Source: Bacteroidota bacterium (lineage in GTDB: Bacteria; Bacteroidota; Ignavibacteria; UBA10030; UBA8401). Taken from it: DNA of 40,204 bases. The stretch's first letter is position 1. Every line of letters begins with the position of its first letter. Where the stretch lies: NCBI GenBank assembly GCA_021796275.1, contig JAJYOI010000021.1:1-40204 (forward strand). The letters are read 5' to 3'. Position numbers and translations under genes: made by a program. Positions 6,312-15,471 of the stretch are shown here, piece after piece. The notes under the pieces were generated by a model. That model searched no databases, was not told where the DNA came from, and worked only from the letters and a program-made list of their open reading frames with translations.

Positions 6312-7562
6312 ATGTGGGAAGTAATAAACAAACGCGCACAGCTTATCAAAGAACCGAATGAAGTTCGTGTGCTTCGACTGATAAGAGACGGTGGGCAGAT
6401 TTCGCGCACGGAAATTTCAGAACAATGCAATCTTAGTAAAGCATCAGTTTCTGAAATTGTGTTGGAACTGATTGAATCCGGTTTTGTAGAAGAGACGGGA
6501 AAAGGTGATTCAACCGAACGCGGCGGGCGAAAAAGAATTTTGCTTCAGTTCAAACCGTCGGCTGGTTTGGTTGCAGGAATTGAAATCCGTATTGACTATG
6601 CCGTTGTTGCGCTGGCAGACTTGAACGCTTCGGTGCTTCAGCAGGAAACATTTTCGTTTGCAGTCGGTTCGAAGCCGGACGATGTTCTTCCGCACGCCGT
6701 TTCGCTTCTCGATGATTTGCTGAAGAAATACCAGCGCCCAAATTCCCGTTTGATCGGAATTGGAGTTGGTCTGCCGGGATTGGTTGAATACAAATCGAAC
6801 ACATTACGGGTTGCAGATACACTGAAAGGATGGCAGAGCGCGCAGCTTGCAGCGGCATTAGAGACGCACTTCAATGTGCCGGTGTATCTTGAGAATGATG
6901 TGAAAGCAATGACGCTTGGCGAATATCTTTTCGGCGCCGGAAAAGGAAGCGACACTCTTGTTCATATTTGGATTGGTGAAGGCATCGGTGCCGGGCTTAT
7001 TGTGAATGGAACATTACACCGCGGCATCACATCAAGCGCAGGAGAGATTGGTTATAACGATCTCGGCTACAGCATACATTCCACCGGCCGATTTCCTTTG
7101 CTCTATAATGGTCAACGAGATTTTGGTGAAATTCTTTCCGACCGGAATTTGATCGAATCATATTGCCGCTCTTCCCGCACAAACGAAAAATATTCTGTAG
7201 AAATGATTATCAACAAAGCGCTGAACGGAGAACAACTTGCTCAGCAGCTTCTCGAAGAATTCGCTTCGCTTATCAGCATCGTCTGTATCAACATGATTAA
7301 TGCGCTGAACCCGGAAATTATTTTGGTCGGCGGAAAAGTTGCGCAGTTCGGCGACTACGTCATTGCAAAGGTACAGGATAAGGTGCGCGCCGATCTTTTG
7401 ACGCTTCCGGCAGAAGTGGTGAAAGTCCGATCGGCGCAGCTCGGGAAATCTGCGACCATCCTCGGTGCTATCGGCTTAATTTTGTATGAACTGTTTGAGC
7501 CTTTGCACAGTTTGTCTCTCCGCTCAAACACGATGCGGCATCATGCGATTGTGGAAGATTGA
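6312..7562 (+). CDS. ROK-family transcriptional regulator (NagC/XylR type)
   Basis: A 416-residue protein with an N-terminal winged helix-turn-helix (about residues 17-70, including ISRTEISEQCNLSKASVSEIV) and a C-terminal ROK sugar-kinase-like domain. Recognisable ROK pieces are GIGVGLPGLV, the ENDVKAMTLGEYLFGAGKG segment and GEGIGAGLIVNG. The usual ROK zinc motif (CxCGxxGC) is absent after SSAGEIGY, so effector binding or structure may differ from NagC/Mlc. Such proteins repress sugar-use genes until a sugar binds. The dyad at its own promoter suggests autorepression, and the surface-protein cluster downstream is the natural candidate target. No Shine-Dalgarno is evident. Confidence 0.9.
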   Translation: MWEVINKRAQLIKEPNEVRVLRLIRDGGQISRTEISEQCNLSKASVSEIVLELIESGFVEETGKGDSTERGGRKRILLQFKPSAGLVAGIEIRIDYAVVALADLNASVLQQETFSFAVGSKPDDVLPHAVSLLDDLLKKYQRPNSRLIGIGVGLPGLVEYKSNTLRVADTLKGWQSAQLAAALETHFNVPVYLENDVKAMTLGEYLFGAGKGSDTLVHIWIGEGIGAGLIVNGTLHRGITSSAGEIGYNDLGYSIHSTGRFPLLYNGQRDFGEILSDRNLIESYCRSSRTNEKYSVEMIINKALNGEQLAQQLLEEFASLISIVCINMINALNPEIILVGGKVAQFGDYVIAKVQDKVRADLLTLPAEVVKVRSAQLGKSATILGAIGLILYELFEPLHSLSLRSNTMRHHAIVED

Positions 7563-7584
7563 GTAGTTCTCGATGAAAAACAAG

Positions 7585-7667
7585 AAACCTTGTCAAGACT
7601 TGTTTATCAGCAGCAGGAACAATTCCGGAGTTTCGCAAACTCTTTGAGTATAACATTGACAAGATTT
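7585..7667 (+). repeat. paired-palindrome element, copy 1
   Basis: Starts with GAAACCTTGTCAAG and ends about 65 bp later with TTGACAAGATT, so the ends are inverted versions of CTTGTCAAG. It resembles the element at 9205-9284 in length, ends and part of the interior (GAACA, CGGA, TTTC and GTATAAC blocks). The two copies flank the secreted-protein gene. Confidence 0.55.
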
Positions 7668-7739
7668 ACGTTTCATTGTTTTTCAGTGAAAGCTAATTAG
7701 TGTGTTAGAATCGTTCAAACATTTTTAAAGGAGGTGCTT

Positions 7740-9149
7740 ATGTATAAGAACTTTACTATCATCGCGGCCGGAATGCTTTTCGCATGTGCCATTGCGCTTG
7801 GACAGGAGCAATGGAATTACACAGGCGATATCACATTTGCGCCGGCGGACTCCGGCTGGGCACGGCCCTATCTGTGCACATTTGATGCCTCGGGAAATTT
7901 GTGGGTCATGACGACGAGCAGCATTGATACCGCAACGCACAATGCGTTGTTCAAAGCCGCGCCCGGCAGTGCGCTCTTCACAAAGGTGTACGACTTCACA
8001 GCACACGATGCCGACCAGTTTTCCGGCAAAGGATTGAGCGGGCTTGGTGCAATTGGAAACGATATTGTTGTGTTCTCGCGTGTTGACGTGAATTATGGCC
8101 ATTCGTTCTACCTGCCGAACGGCGATCCTGCAAGCATGTCGGGTTATGGACCATCGGGCGGCTATGGAACGCATATGTTTGGCAGTGCTGCCACACGCGA
8201 TTCATTTGTCTATTCCGGAATCAGCGCATGGGGAATTTCGCTGCGCATTCACAATTTTTCATCTGATAGAAACTCAGGAGGATATGGCGCGTGGGTCCCG
8301 TTCAGTACAACTGATGGCAGCACCGCGCCGAAGGAACCCGGCGGACCAACAGCGGACGGATCGGCACTGATTCGTGACGTTGCATTAATTCCAAACGGAA
8401 ATTACGATGACTCAACGACAGTGTTTTATACATCCCGAAATTCTGAAGCAGGAATTCAAAACGGCGGCATTGCCGTATGGAAAGGCGGAACGCAGCGGGT
8501 ATCGCCGGTCAATCCGGAAAAATATCATGGATCGCGAGTCCAGGATTTTCAGTCTGATCTGCAATGGGGTTTGAATTCGCCGTACGGAATTACTGTTGAT
8601 ACACTTGGCCGCTTGTGGGCATGCGGAACGGACAGCACGCGCCGCTGGGTGCGTGTGTACACTGTCGATTATTCTTCCGATCCCGCCTACGCTACAATGG
8701 ATTTTGAATTGCCCGCAAAAAACAGTCCGTCGCCCAATTCGAACGGAGCGAATATGCTTGCTCCGGCAGATGTTGCGGTGTACGGTTCGAAAGCATACGT
8801 CACGGATATCTCGGCACGCAAAGTTTTTGTTTTCGAAAAATCAACAACCGGCGTGACAAACAATCTGCATGCATTGCCCGGTGAATATGCACTCCGGCAA
8901 AATTATCCGAATCCGTTTAATCCCGCAACGCTGATTACGTATGAACTTCCGAAATCCGGCAGAGTAACGTTAAACGTTTTTAACCTGTTAGGCCAGCAGA
9001 TTGCAACGCTCGTTGATGGATATGAAGAAGCCGGTACACATCAAGCGGTATTTAATGCCGGCGCGCGTAATCTTTCTTCCGGATTATACCTCTATCAATT
9101 GCACGCCGGCAGCGTTACGATTACGAAGAAAATGATTCTCACGAAATAA
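7740..9149 (+). CDS. secreted protein with type IX secretion C-terminal sorting domain
   Basis: The 469-residue precursor has an N-terminal signal peptide ending near ALGQ (about residue 21). The middle, about 360 residues, has scattered DTLGRLWACGT- and FDASGNLWVMT-type strands reminiscent of beta-propeller repeats. The C-terminal ~85 residues form a classic sorting domain: LRQNYPNPFNP, then VTLNVFNLLGQQIATL, SSGLYLYQL and a closing ITKKMILTK. Such proteins cross the outer membrane by the type IX system and are surface-bound or released. The ATG at 7740 is preceded by AAAGGAGG at 7727-7734; the GTG at 7734 lies within that site and is rejected. It opens the surface-protein cluster. The ligand or substrate is unknown. 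Confidence 0.88.
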   Translation: MYKNFTIIAAGMLFACAIALGQEQWNYTGDITFAPADSGWARPYLCTFDASGNLWVMTTSSIDTATHNALFKAAPGSALFTKVYDFTAHDADQFSGKGLSGLGAIGNDIVVFSRVDVNYGHSFYLPNGDPASMSGYGPSGGYGTHMFGSAATRDSFVYSGISAWGISLRIHNFSSDRNSGGYGAWVPFSTTDGSTAPKEPGGPTADGSALIRDVALIPNGNYDDSTTVFYTSRNSEAGIQNGGIAVWKGGTQRVSPVNPEKYHGSRVQDFQSDLQWGLNSPYGITVDTLGRLWACGTDSTRRWVRVYTVDYSSDPAYATMDFELPAKNSPSPNSNGANMLAPADVAVYGSKAYVTDISARKVFVFEKSTTGVTNNLHALPGEYALRQNYPNPFNPATLITYELPKSGRVTLNVFNLLGQQIATLVDGYEEAGTHQAVFNAGARNLSSGLYLYQLHAGSVTITKKMILTK

Positions 9150-9204
9150 GGTGAGAAGACAGAATTCAGGATTTTGTTTTCCATTTTTGACTGCTGCGTG
9201 TGTG

Positions 9205-9284
9205 AAACCTTGTCAAGGTTTACTTATTGGAATTAGAACACAACGGAAATTTCAGAAATCTAAGTAGATAACCTTGACAAGGTT
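9205..9284 (+). repeat. paired-palindrome element, copy 2
   Basis: It is bounded by AAACCTTGTCAAGGTTT (9205-9221) and AACCTTGACAAGGTT (9270-9284), both perfect palindromes and inverted relative to each other. It lies between the sorting-domain protein and the TonB-dependent receptor and is a diverged copy of the element at 7585-7667. The remaining gap up to 9356 holds no gene. Confidence 0.7.
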
Positions 9285-9356
9285 GAGTAACAGACTTTTT
9301 AAGATTCGACTCATTAGAAATTAATAATTGCTTTATTGTTGATTGTTACTGCGTTC

Positions 9357-12323
9357 ATGAAATTGAAATTCTTTTCTCACCACCTGTTTTTTCTGGCGCT
9401 GTTGCTATGCACATCGGCAGCGTTGGCTCAGCGCGGAAAAATTTCCGGAAAAATTACCGACGCTGAAACAAAAGAGCCGCTGACGGGCGTCAATATTTTG
9501 CTGAAAGGAACGGCGCAAGGCGCGGTCTCCGATGTTAACGGCAACTATGTCATTCTCGGAATTCAACCCGGGCACTACACACTTATCGCACGCATGATTG
9601 GCTATCAGGCTGAACAAGTGACTGATATAGCGGTGAACATTGACCGCACGACAGCGATTAATGTGGCGCTTCATGCATCATCAGTTCAAATGAATGCGGT
9701 GATTGTGCAAGCGCAGCAACCGGTGATTGTAAAAGACCGAACATCTACGTCGACAACGTTTGAAGGGCGCGATGTTCAAACAGCGCCGGTCGAAGGATTG
9801 CGCGATGTTATGGATTTAACGGCAAGCCTTCAACGCAATCCGAACGGGACATACAGCGTGCGCGGCAGCGGCGCCTATGAGATCAATTTCATGATCAACG
9901 GTGTCGAGCAGATGAATTCAAACACCGGTATTCCCGGGTTTTCTGCAATCGGCGATAAAGCGAACAATAGCTGGAAATATGATTTCAATCCGCTAAGCGT
10001 TCAGCAAATGGAATTAGTGACGGGCGGCTTCAGCGCGGAATACGGCAATGCGCAAGCCGGCGTTGTGAAGGTAGTGACTAAAGAAGGCGGCGCAAAGCTA
10101 ACCGGACAATTCCGGTATGAATATCGTCCGCCGGGACAATATCATTGGGGCGATTACATCTATAATACGAATTCGGTTGAATGGCAAAAATGGGGAACGC
10201 TTGACGGATGGAAAGCAAATCTCGATTCAAATACGATCAAGCGCACATATCTTCAAGCCGATACTGCAACGATGAGTGTGGATGCGTGGCGGAAGCTGAT
10301 GTGGCAGCAGTGGCTGCTCAATCACACTCCTTCCGACAACAATTTGCTCGGCGTTTATGATTACCGGCAATACGCGTATCAGCGTGTGCTGTTCAGTTTC
10401 GGCGGGCCGCTGGGAAAGGATTCCGACCTTCTTCGTTTTTTTATTGCCGGAGAATATCGTTCCAATCCGACGCGCATTCCGACTGTCGAAAAAATTCAAA
10501 CGTATCAAAATTATAACATCACAGCAACCTATCAGCCGGTCGCAACACAAAAAATACGATTCACAGGATTGTACCAAAGTTACCGCGGCGGACTTTCCTC
10601 CGGTTCGGACGATATTCGCTGGGCAGGGTACGATGCATCATACAAATATTATCTGGTCACCGATTCCCCGCGCGATGAATACACGACGACGCAAAGCATT
10701 GATTGGACGTACACCATCAATCAGGAATCATTTCTTGATGTGCTTGCGACGCATCAGTTTGAAAAATATCTCTTGCTCGAAATGCCTGTGCCGCAGCGTG
10801 CCGCTTCGTGGCGCGATAATGTGTATAACGGTGTGTGGTACCAAAGTGCCGGACCTTGGGACGAAGGCTACCGGACTATTTTCTCGTTCACAACATTCAA
10901 CCAGCAGGATTTGCGTGACCATCAGTTTAATCTGAATGTTGATTATGCAAATCAATTTACAGCGTCCCATTATGTAAAGATGGGGCTGCGCGCAACATAT
11001 TGGGATATGATCAACAGCGCCGTCTATTCCAGCTTTGCCGCCAATGCTTTTATTACGCGCTCAGGATATGCAGAATATTATAAAGCGTACCCCTATTATC
11101 TTGCGGCGTACGCTCAGGATAAAATGGAATTTGAAGGAATGGTCGCAAATGTCGGTGTTCGCGTTGACGGATATAATTTCAACACCGCGGCGCCTATTGA
11201 CAGGTTTGCACCGTTCTATTTCGCCGAAGGATTTAATCCTGATGAGCGTCAGACATTTTTTGGCAACCCGATAACAACAATGCCGAAAACATTTTTCACA
11301 GTGTCGCCTCGTTTAGGCTTGTCGTTTCCGATCGGTGAAGCGACGGCGTTCCGGCTTCAGTACGGGCATTTTACTTCAATGCCGATTTTCAAACAGGCGT
11401 ACACGCGCACCAACGAGCTTGGCTGGGCGACGTACGGCAATCCGGATTTAGGACCAAAGACAACAATTAATTATGAATTAGGCGTTCAGCACAGCTTTGC
11501 CGGAACCCACCGTCTTGACGTCGTTGCCTATTACAATGATCGCGTCAGTCAGGTTGACGTGCTGCACATTAAAGCGCTCAGCGGAGATACGCGCAAAAAT
11601 GAATTTTACACGACTTACGATAACAACCAGTTCGGCGCTTCGAGGGGCATTGAAGTGACGCTTGAGAAAATTGCCCGCGGCGCGTTTACGTATCGTTTCA
11701 GTTACAGCCTCTCACGCACGACGTACGGAAATTACGGGCCTCAATATATTTACAGTGCCGACCCGAATGATCCGCGGAATTATCAAAATCCATACGCGCC
11801 GACAGATTATCTTTCGTATGACGACCGCACACATACATTCCGTTCTCTCGTTACGTACTCGACTGAAAAGAACGGCGGCATGTCGTTCTTCGGCATCAAG
11901 CCGTTTTCCGACATGACCATCAGTATGATCTACACGGCGCAGAGCGGTTCACCGTACACGTATGTTCCGGATTATGATCCGCTCATTCAGGCATATAAAG
12001 ATGGCAGAGTGATCAATAATCGCCGGTTCCCGCTTGAAGCGAAGACCGATTTGAATATTGACAAAAGCCTGATGGTGTTCGGATTTGAAATGCAGCTTGG
12101 CATTCGGATCATGAACTTGTTTGATAACCGCTGGCTTACTCCGCTCGATGGAGGAACAGATGCGCTTCGTATCTGGGCGAATTACGGAATCACGGAAGAC
12201 AATCCGATTTTTGAAACGCCGGGAACGCCGTTTTCTTCCGCCAATGTGTACAAATTTAATTTCTTCCGCGCCTATAGGAATATTCCGCGGCAGGTTTTTA
12301 TTACTGTTGGGACGAATTTCTAA
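9357..12323 (+). CDS. TonB-dependent outer-membrane receptor
   Basis: A 988-residue precursor. A signal peptide ending in AALAQ is followed by a carboxypeptidase-like regulatory beta-sandwich (GKISGKITDAETKEPLTGVNI through ITVNIDRT-type strands, about residues 26-110). Next comes a plug domain (VSSVQ..VRGSGAYEINFMINGVEQ and GGFSAEYGNAQAGVVKVVTKEGG) and a long 22-strand barrel ending in an aromatic residue (VFITVGTNF). This is the domain order of SusC-like and related receptors, but no SusD-type lipoprotein gene lies next to it. I chose the ATG at 9357, which starts the signal peptide, over an in-frame TTG at 9336. It probably imports or exports a ligand handled by the neighbouring secreted proteins. 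Confidence 0.93.
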   Translation: MKLKFFSHHLFFLALLLCTSAALAQRGKISGKITDAETKEPLTGVNILLKGTAQGAVSDVNGNYVILGIQPGHYTLIARMIGYQAEQVTDIAVNIDRTTAINVALHASSVQMNAVIVQAQQPVIVKDRTSTSTTFEGRDVQTAPVEGLRDVMDLTASLQRNPNGTYSVRGSGAYEINFMINGVEQMNSNTGIPGFSAIGDKANNSWKYDFNPLSVQQMELVTGGFSAEYGNAQAGVVKVVTKEGGAKLTGQFRYEYRPPGQYHWGDYIYNTNSVEWQKWGTLDGWKANLDSNTIKRTYLQADTATMSVDAWRKLMWQQWLLNHTPSDNNLLGVYDYRQYAYQRVLFSFGGPLGKDSDLLRFFIAGEYRSNPTRIPTVEKIQTYQNYNITATYQPVATQKIRFTGLYQSYRGGLSSGSDDIRWAGYDASYKYYLVTDSPRDEYTTTQSIDWTYTINQESFLDVLATHQFEKYLLLEMPVPQRAASWRDNVYNGVWYQSAGPWDEGYRTIFSFTTFNQQDLRDHQFNLNVDYANQFTASHYVKMGLRATYWDMINSAVYSSFAANAFITRSGYAEYYKAYPYYLAAYAQDKMEFEGMVANVGVRVDGYNFNTAAPIDRFAPFYFAEGFNPDERQTFFGNPITTMPKTFFTVSPRLGLSFPIGEATAFRLQYGHFTSMPIFKQAYTRTNELGWATYGNPDLGPKTTINYELGVQHSFAGTHRLDVVAYYNDRVSQVDVLHIKALSGDTRKNEFYTTYDNNQFGASRGIEVTLEKIARGAFTYRFSYSLSRTTYGNYGPQYIYSADPNDPRNYQNPYAPTDYLSYDDRTHTFRSLVTYSTEKNGGMSFFGIKPFSDMTISMIYTAQSGSPYTYVPDYDPLIQAYKDGRVINNRRFPLEAKTDLNIDKSLMVFGFEMQLGIRIMNLFDNRWLTPLDGGTDALRIWANYGITEDNPIFETPGTPFSSANVYKFNFFRAYRNIPRQVFITVGTNF

Positions 12324-12344
12324 TTTTATAAAAAAGATTTTCAC

Positions 12345-14423
12345 ATGGTATTCATGAAATATCAACTCTCTCGCTTTTTTGCTGCTGCCGGCATGGCAAT
12401 GATGTCCGTTGGAATATTTGTGGAGCCGATCCATGCACAGGTGGAAGGTTCTCAGATCAATTTACGGCGCGGCGCGTTGTGGACGTCATTCTATTACGGC
12501 AAAGAATGTATTCCGTTCACAAACTGGGCGCGCTTAAGCTATGGACTTGATTGGCCCGGTTTCGATCCGGAGTGGATCGGTGCGAACGTCGGGGGCGCGG
12601 CAAGTTACACCAGCACCGGCGGCATGTGGGTCGCGGCGAAAGACGATTCAGGAAAAATTATCAGCGTCGAAGATTGGGCGATGTATGCCGGCGGAGTTCT
12701 GCCGGATGCCTCTGCGAAATACATTGTAACGACTCACAGGCTGCGCTGGAAGAACGGAGAAAATTTCTGGCGGCAGGCGGACCCGAATGAAGCGGAAGAA
12801 GTGATCGATACACGATGGGAAATGAATCCGAATTATGTGCCGCAGTACACCGGCGACCGTCAGATTCCCGTGCGCGTGACGCGGACGGTTCGCCAGTGGG
12901 CAGGCTCGCAGCTCGACGAGAATTATGTGATCGTAGATTATACGATCAAGAACATCAGCGATACGATGCGGATTACTGAGTTGTATTCAATGCTCACGTA
13001 TTCTCTTTCGCCGAATTCGCGCGGATGGTACTGGCTTTTTCCGAATTACAATCAGGGTCCGCGCAATGTGTTGTTCAACTACAACCCGTCAACGAAAGCA
13101 ATTGCATGTTATGCCGAAGATTTTCCCGGAACCGATGCGAACGAAAAATACGATTTCTATCCTAACGGCGGACCGCTTGGCAAAGGCGAATATCTTGCGC
13201 CGGGGTACACAGGTTTCCGTTTGCTCTATTCTTCGCCGGACAGCACCGGCGCTGCATCGCGCGTGAATAAATGGGCGTGGGTTGCGGCTCCCGATCAACA
13301 GGATTTATACGGACCGTTCGGTTCGGCAAGCGCCGGACTGGAAGCCCGCTACAATATTGTGAAGGACCCGACAACGGCATCTGAAGCTGTTACAGGTTTT
13401 GTTGATAATCAGCGTCTGACGCGCCGCCGCTGGTCGTTGATGACACTTGGGCCATACAATATGAATCCGCATGACAGCATCCGGATTGCGGTTGCCGAGT
13501 TTGTTGCCGGTCCGTCGTACGCCGATTCAATCAATAATCCGATTGTCTATAAAACTGATGCGAGCGGAAATCCGATCGTACCGGGTGCCGGGCAAATCGG
13601 ACAAGCGGCAACGAAAAGCCTCAACAATATTATGACGCGGACGTCGCTGGCATTCAATAATAATTTTCGACTGCCGACACCTCCGCCTTCGCCCGAGTAC
13701 ACTGTTACATTGAACACCGATCCGAAGCTCATTGCCAATATTATCAAATGGAAGAATGATCCTGAATCGGTTCCCGATCCGGATTACTCCGGTTCCGAAG
13801 CGTTGGACTTAGCCGGTTATCGTGTGTATCGTTCGGGATATTTGCCGATCGGTCCGTGGGTGCAGGTTGCCGATATCAAGAAAGGCGATCCGAAATATCT
13901 TTTCGGCAGCACGTACACGTTTGTGGATTCGACGGTCGTTCTTGGAACAGGATATTATTATGCGGTGACGTCGTACGACAAAGGGCATTCCGATTGGCCT
14001 GTCACGCCGGCGAAAGATTCTGTTCCGCCGCTTGAGTCATCCATTTATGCATCGCTGTATGCGCAAAGCTCGCTGGACCCAAATCTCACTATCCGGCCAT
14101 TCCGGACGACGATTGCACCGGCACAATCATTCAACAATGTGATTGTTGTGCCGAATCCTTTTGTGCTGGAATCGGGTTCTACAATTCCTGACGAGAAAAG
14201 CGTCATTCAGTTTATCAACATTCCCAATCCGTGCACGATTCGTATTTATACAATCCGCGGAGACCTGGTGAAGACAATTCGCCACAACGACGGATCGGGA
14301 ATTGAGTTTTGGAATCAACAAACAGACTACGGACAGTTTGTCGGCAGCGGAGTGTACGTGTACTATATCAGCGATGCGCCGAGCGGAGGGACGAAGATCG
14401 GAAAGCTTGCCATTGTTCGTTGA
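12345..14423 (+). CDS. large secreted protein with PNPF-type C-terminal domain
   Basis: A 692-residue precursor. The signal peptide ends near HAQ (about residue 32); an ATG at 12354 would shorten it by three residues. The large N-terminal part is rich in W, Y and G and of no family I recognise. A fibronectin-type III-like stretch (LAGYRVYRSG ... GTGYYYAVTSYDKG) lies at about residues 485-550. The C terminus (VVPNPFVLESGS ... CTIRIYTIRGDLVKTI ... SGVYVYYIS ... GKLAIVR) resembles a type IX sorting or FlgD-like domain. It begins 21 bp after the TonB-dependent receptor gene and is followed by a PorV-like gene, so it could be the surface partner of that receptor. Confidence 0.82.
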   Translation: MVFMKYQLSRFFAAAGMAMMSVGIFVEPIHAQVEGSQINLRRGALWTSFYYGKECIPFTNWARLSYGLDWPGFDPEWIGANVGGAASYTSTGGMWVAAKDDSGKIISVEDWAMYAGGVLPDASAKYIVTTHRLRWKNGENFWRQADPNEAEEVIDTRWEMNPNYVPQYTGDRQIPVRVTRTVRQWAGSQLDENYVIVDYTIKNISDTMRITELYSMLTYSLSPNSRGWYWLFPNYNQGPRNVLFNYNPSTKAIACYAEDFPGTDANEKYDFYPNGGPLGKGEYLAPGYTGFRLLYSSPDSTGAASRVNKWAWVAAPDQQDLYGPFGSASAGLEARYNIVKDPTTASEAVTGFVDNQRLTRRRWSLMTLGPYNMNPHDSIRIAVAEFVAGPSYADSINNPIVYKTDASGNPIVPGAGQIGQAATKSLNNIMTRTSLAFNNNFRLPTPPPSPEYTVTLNTDPKLIANIIKWKNDPESVPDPDYSGSEALDLAGYRVYRSGYLPIGPWVQVADIKKGDPKYLFGSTYTFVDSTVVLGTGYYYAVTSYDKGHSDWPVTPAKDSVPPLESSIYASLYAQSSLDPNLTIRPFRTTIAPAQSFNNVIVVPNPFVLESGSTIPDEKSVIQFINIPNPCTIRIYTIRGDLVKTIRHNDGSGIEFWNQQTDYGQFVGSGVYVYYISDAPSGGTKIGKLAIVR

Positions 14424-14439
14424 GACCTGGAAATCAAGT

Positions 14440-15429
14440 ATGAGAAAACGGTTTAGCCCCAAAGGGATTTTCAATCAGATGTCACAGATGTCGAAATTTA
14501 GAACTATCATTGTTGTCGCCACGGTTGTCGTTTCAGCATGGAATGTTCACGCGCAGACAAATTTCAAGAAAGTCGGAACAACAGGATACGTGTTTCTTGA
14601 AATTCCGGTCACGGCACGCACGGCAGGAATGGGGGAAGCGTCGCTCACGCTTGACGACGGCGCAGAAGCGGTGCTCACCAATCCCGGGCTTCTCGGAGAA
14701 ATGCAATCGGACCATTCGCTCGGCGTATCGTACGCACAATGGTTCGCCTCGACACAGCATCAATCATTTGCCTATGCATATCATGCTGGCGATGCCGGAG
14801 TGTTCGGACTGAATGTCGTCCGTCTCGATTACGGAACAATGACATGGACGGCGAACGGCAGGAATCAGGGCACGTACGATATTCTCGGAACATTCACTGC
14901 GGATGCCGTTGCGTACGGCGCGAGTTTTGCGCGGCAGATGACGGATAAGTTTTCGTTCGGCATGACCGTCAAATATGTGCAGGAACGCATTGCGAGTTAC
15001 AAATCAACGAACGCGCTGTTCGACGGCGGAATGGTGTACAATACAGGATTTCACACGCTGCGCATTGGCGGCGTGGTACGTAATTTCGGCGTTGATGCAA
15101 AATACCTCGAAGGCCTGTTCAAGATGCCGACAGAATTCCGCCTTGGCGCTTCGATGGATGTGTTCGGCGATGAGACTTCAATGAACCGGATTACTGCCGC
15201 CGTTGAAGCTGTGCATCCGAGCGACAACAATGAACGCGTGAATGCCGGAATTGAATATTGGTTCGACAATGTGATTGCTCTCCGCGCCGGGCGTAAATGG
15301 AATTATGATGAGGAAAAATGGACTGCCGGCGCCGGTTTACGCTGGTACAAATTGATGTTCGATGCTGCGTACGCCGATTACGGCAGGCTTGGCGCAGTGG
15401 TGCGGCTCACGCTCGGTATGAATATTTAG
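14440..15429 (+). CDS. PorV/PorQ-family outer-membrane barrel protein
   Basis: A 329-residue precursor with a hydrophobic signal segment (TIIVVATVVVSAWNVHAQ). The PorV/PorQ hallmark follows: TAGMGEASLTLDDGAEAVLTNPG at the start of a 14-strand FadL-like barrel, with repeated aromatic strands to the end (GAVVRLTLGMNI). PorV-type proteins shuttle type IX substrates to their attachment point, matching the sorting-domain proteins upstream. The start is uncertain: ATGs at 14440, 14479 and 14488 are all in frame. The 14440 start gives a 16-bp gap to the previous gene and would translate a dispersed repeat (14456-14478) as SPKGIFNQ just before the signal peptide. Confidence 0.85.
   Translation: MRKRFSPKGIFNQMSQMSKFRTIIVVATVVVSAWNVHAQTNFKKVGTTGYVFLEIPVTARTAGMGEASLTLDDGAEAVLTNPGLLGEMQSDHSLGVSYAQWFASTQHQSFAYAYHAGDAGVFGLNVVRLDYGTMTWTANGRNQGTYDILGTFTADAVAYGASFARQMTDKFSFGMTVKYVQERIASYKSTNALFDGGMVYNTGFHTLRIGGVVRNFGVDAKYLEGLFKMPTEFRLGASMDVFGDETSMNRITAAVEAVHPSDNNERVNAGIEYWFDNVIALRAGRKWNYDEEKWTAGAGLRWYKLMFDAAYADYGRLGAVVRLTLGMNI
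14456..14478 (-). repeat. dispersed repeat TGAAAAYCCCTTTGGG, copy a
   Basis: The minus strand reads ATTGAAAATCCCTTTGGGG. It lies at the 5' end of the PorV-like gene, where the plus strand would encode PKGIFN. It matches copies at 20416 and 20606 over 17 bases. Confidence 0.7.
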
Positions 15430-15471
15430 CGGTGAAACCTTAGCGGCAACATTCTCTTAAAAGACAGCACT

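Noticed and set aside
7734..7739. GTG start for the sorting-domain protein
   Set aside because: It lies within the Shine-Dalgarno AAAGGAGG that serves the ATG at 7740.
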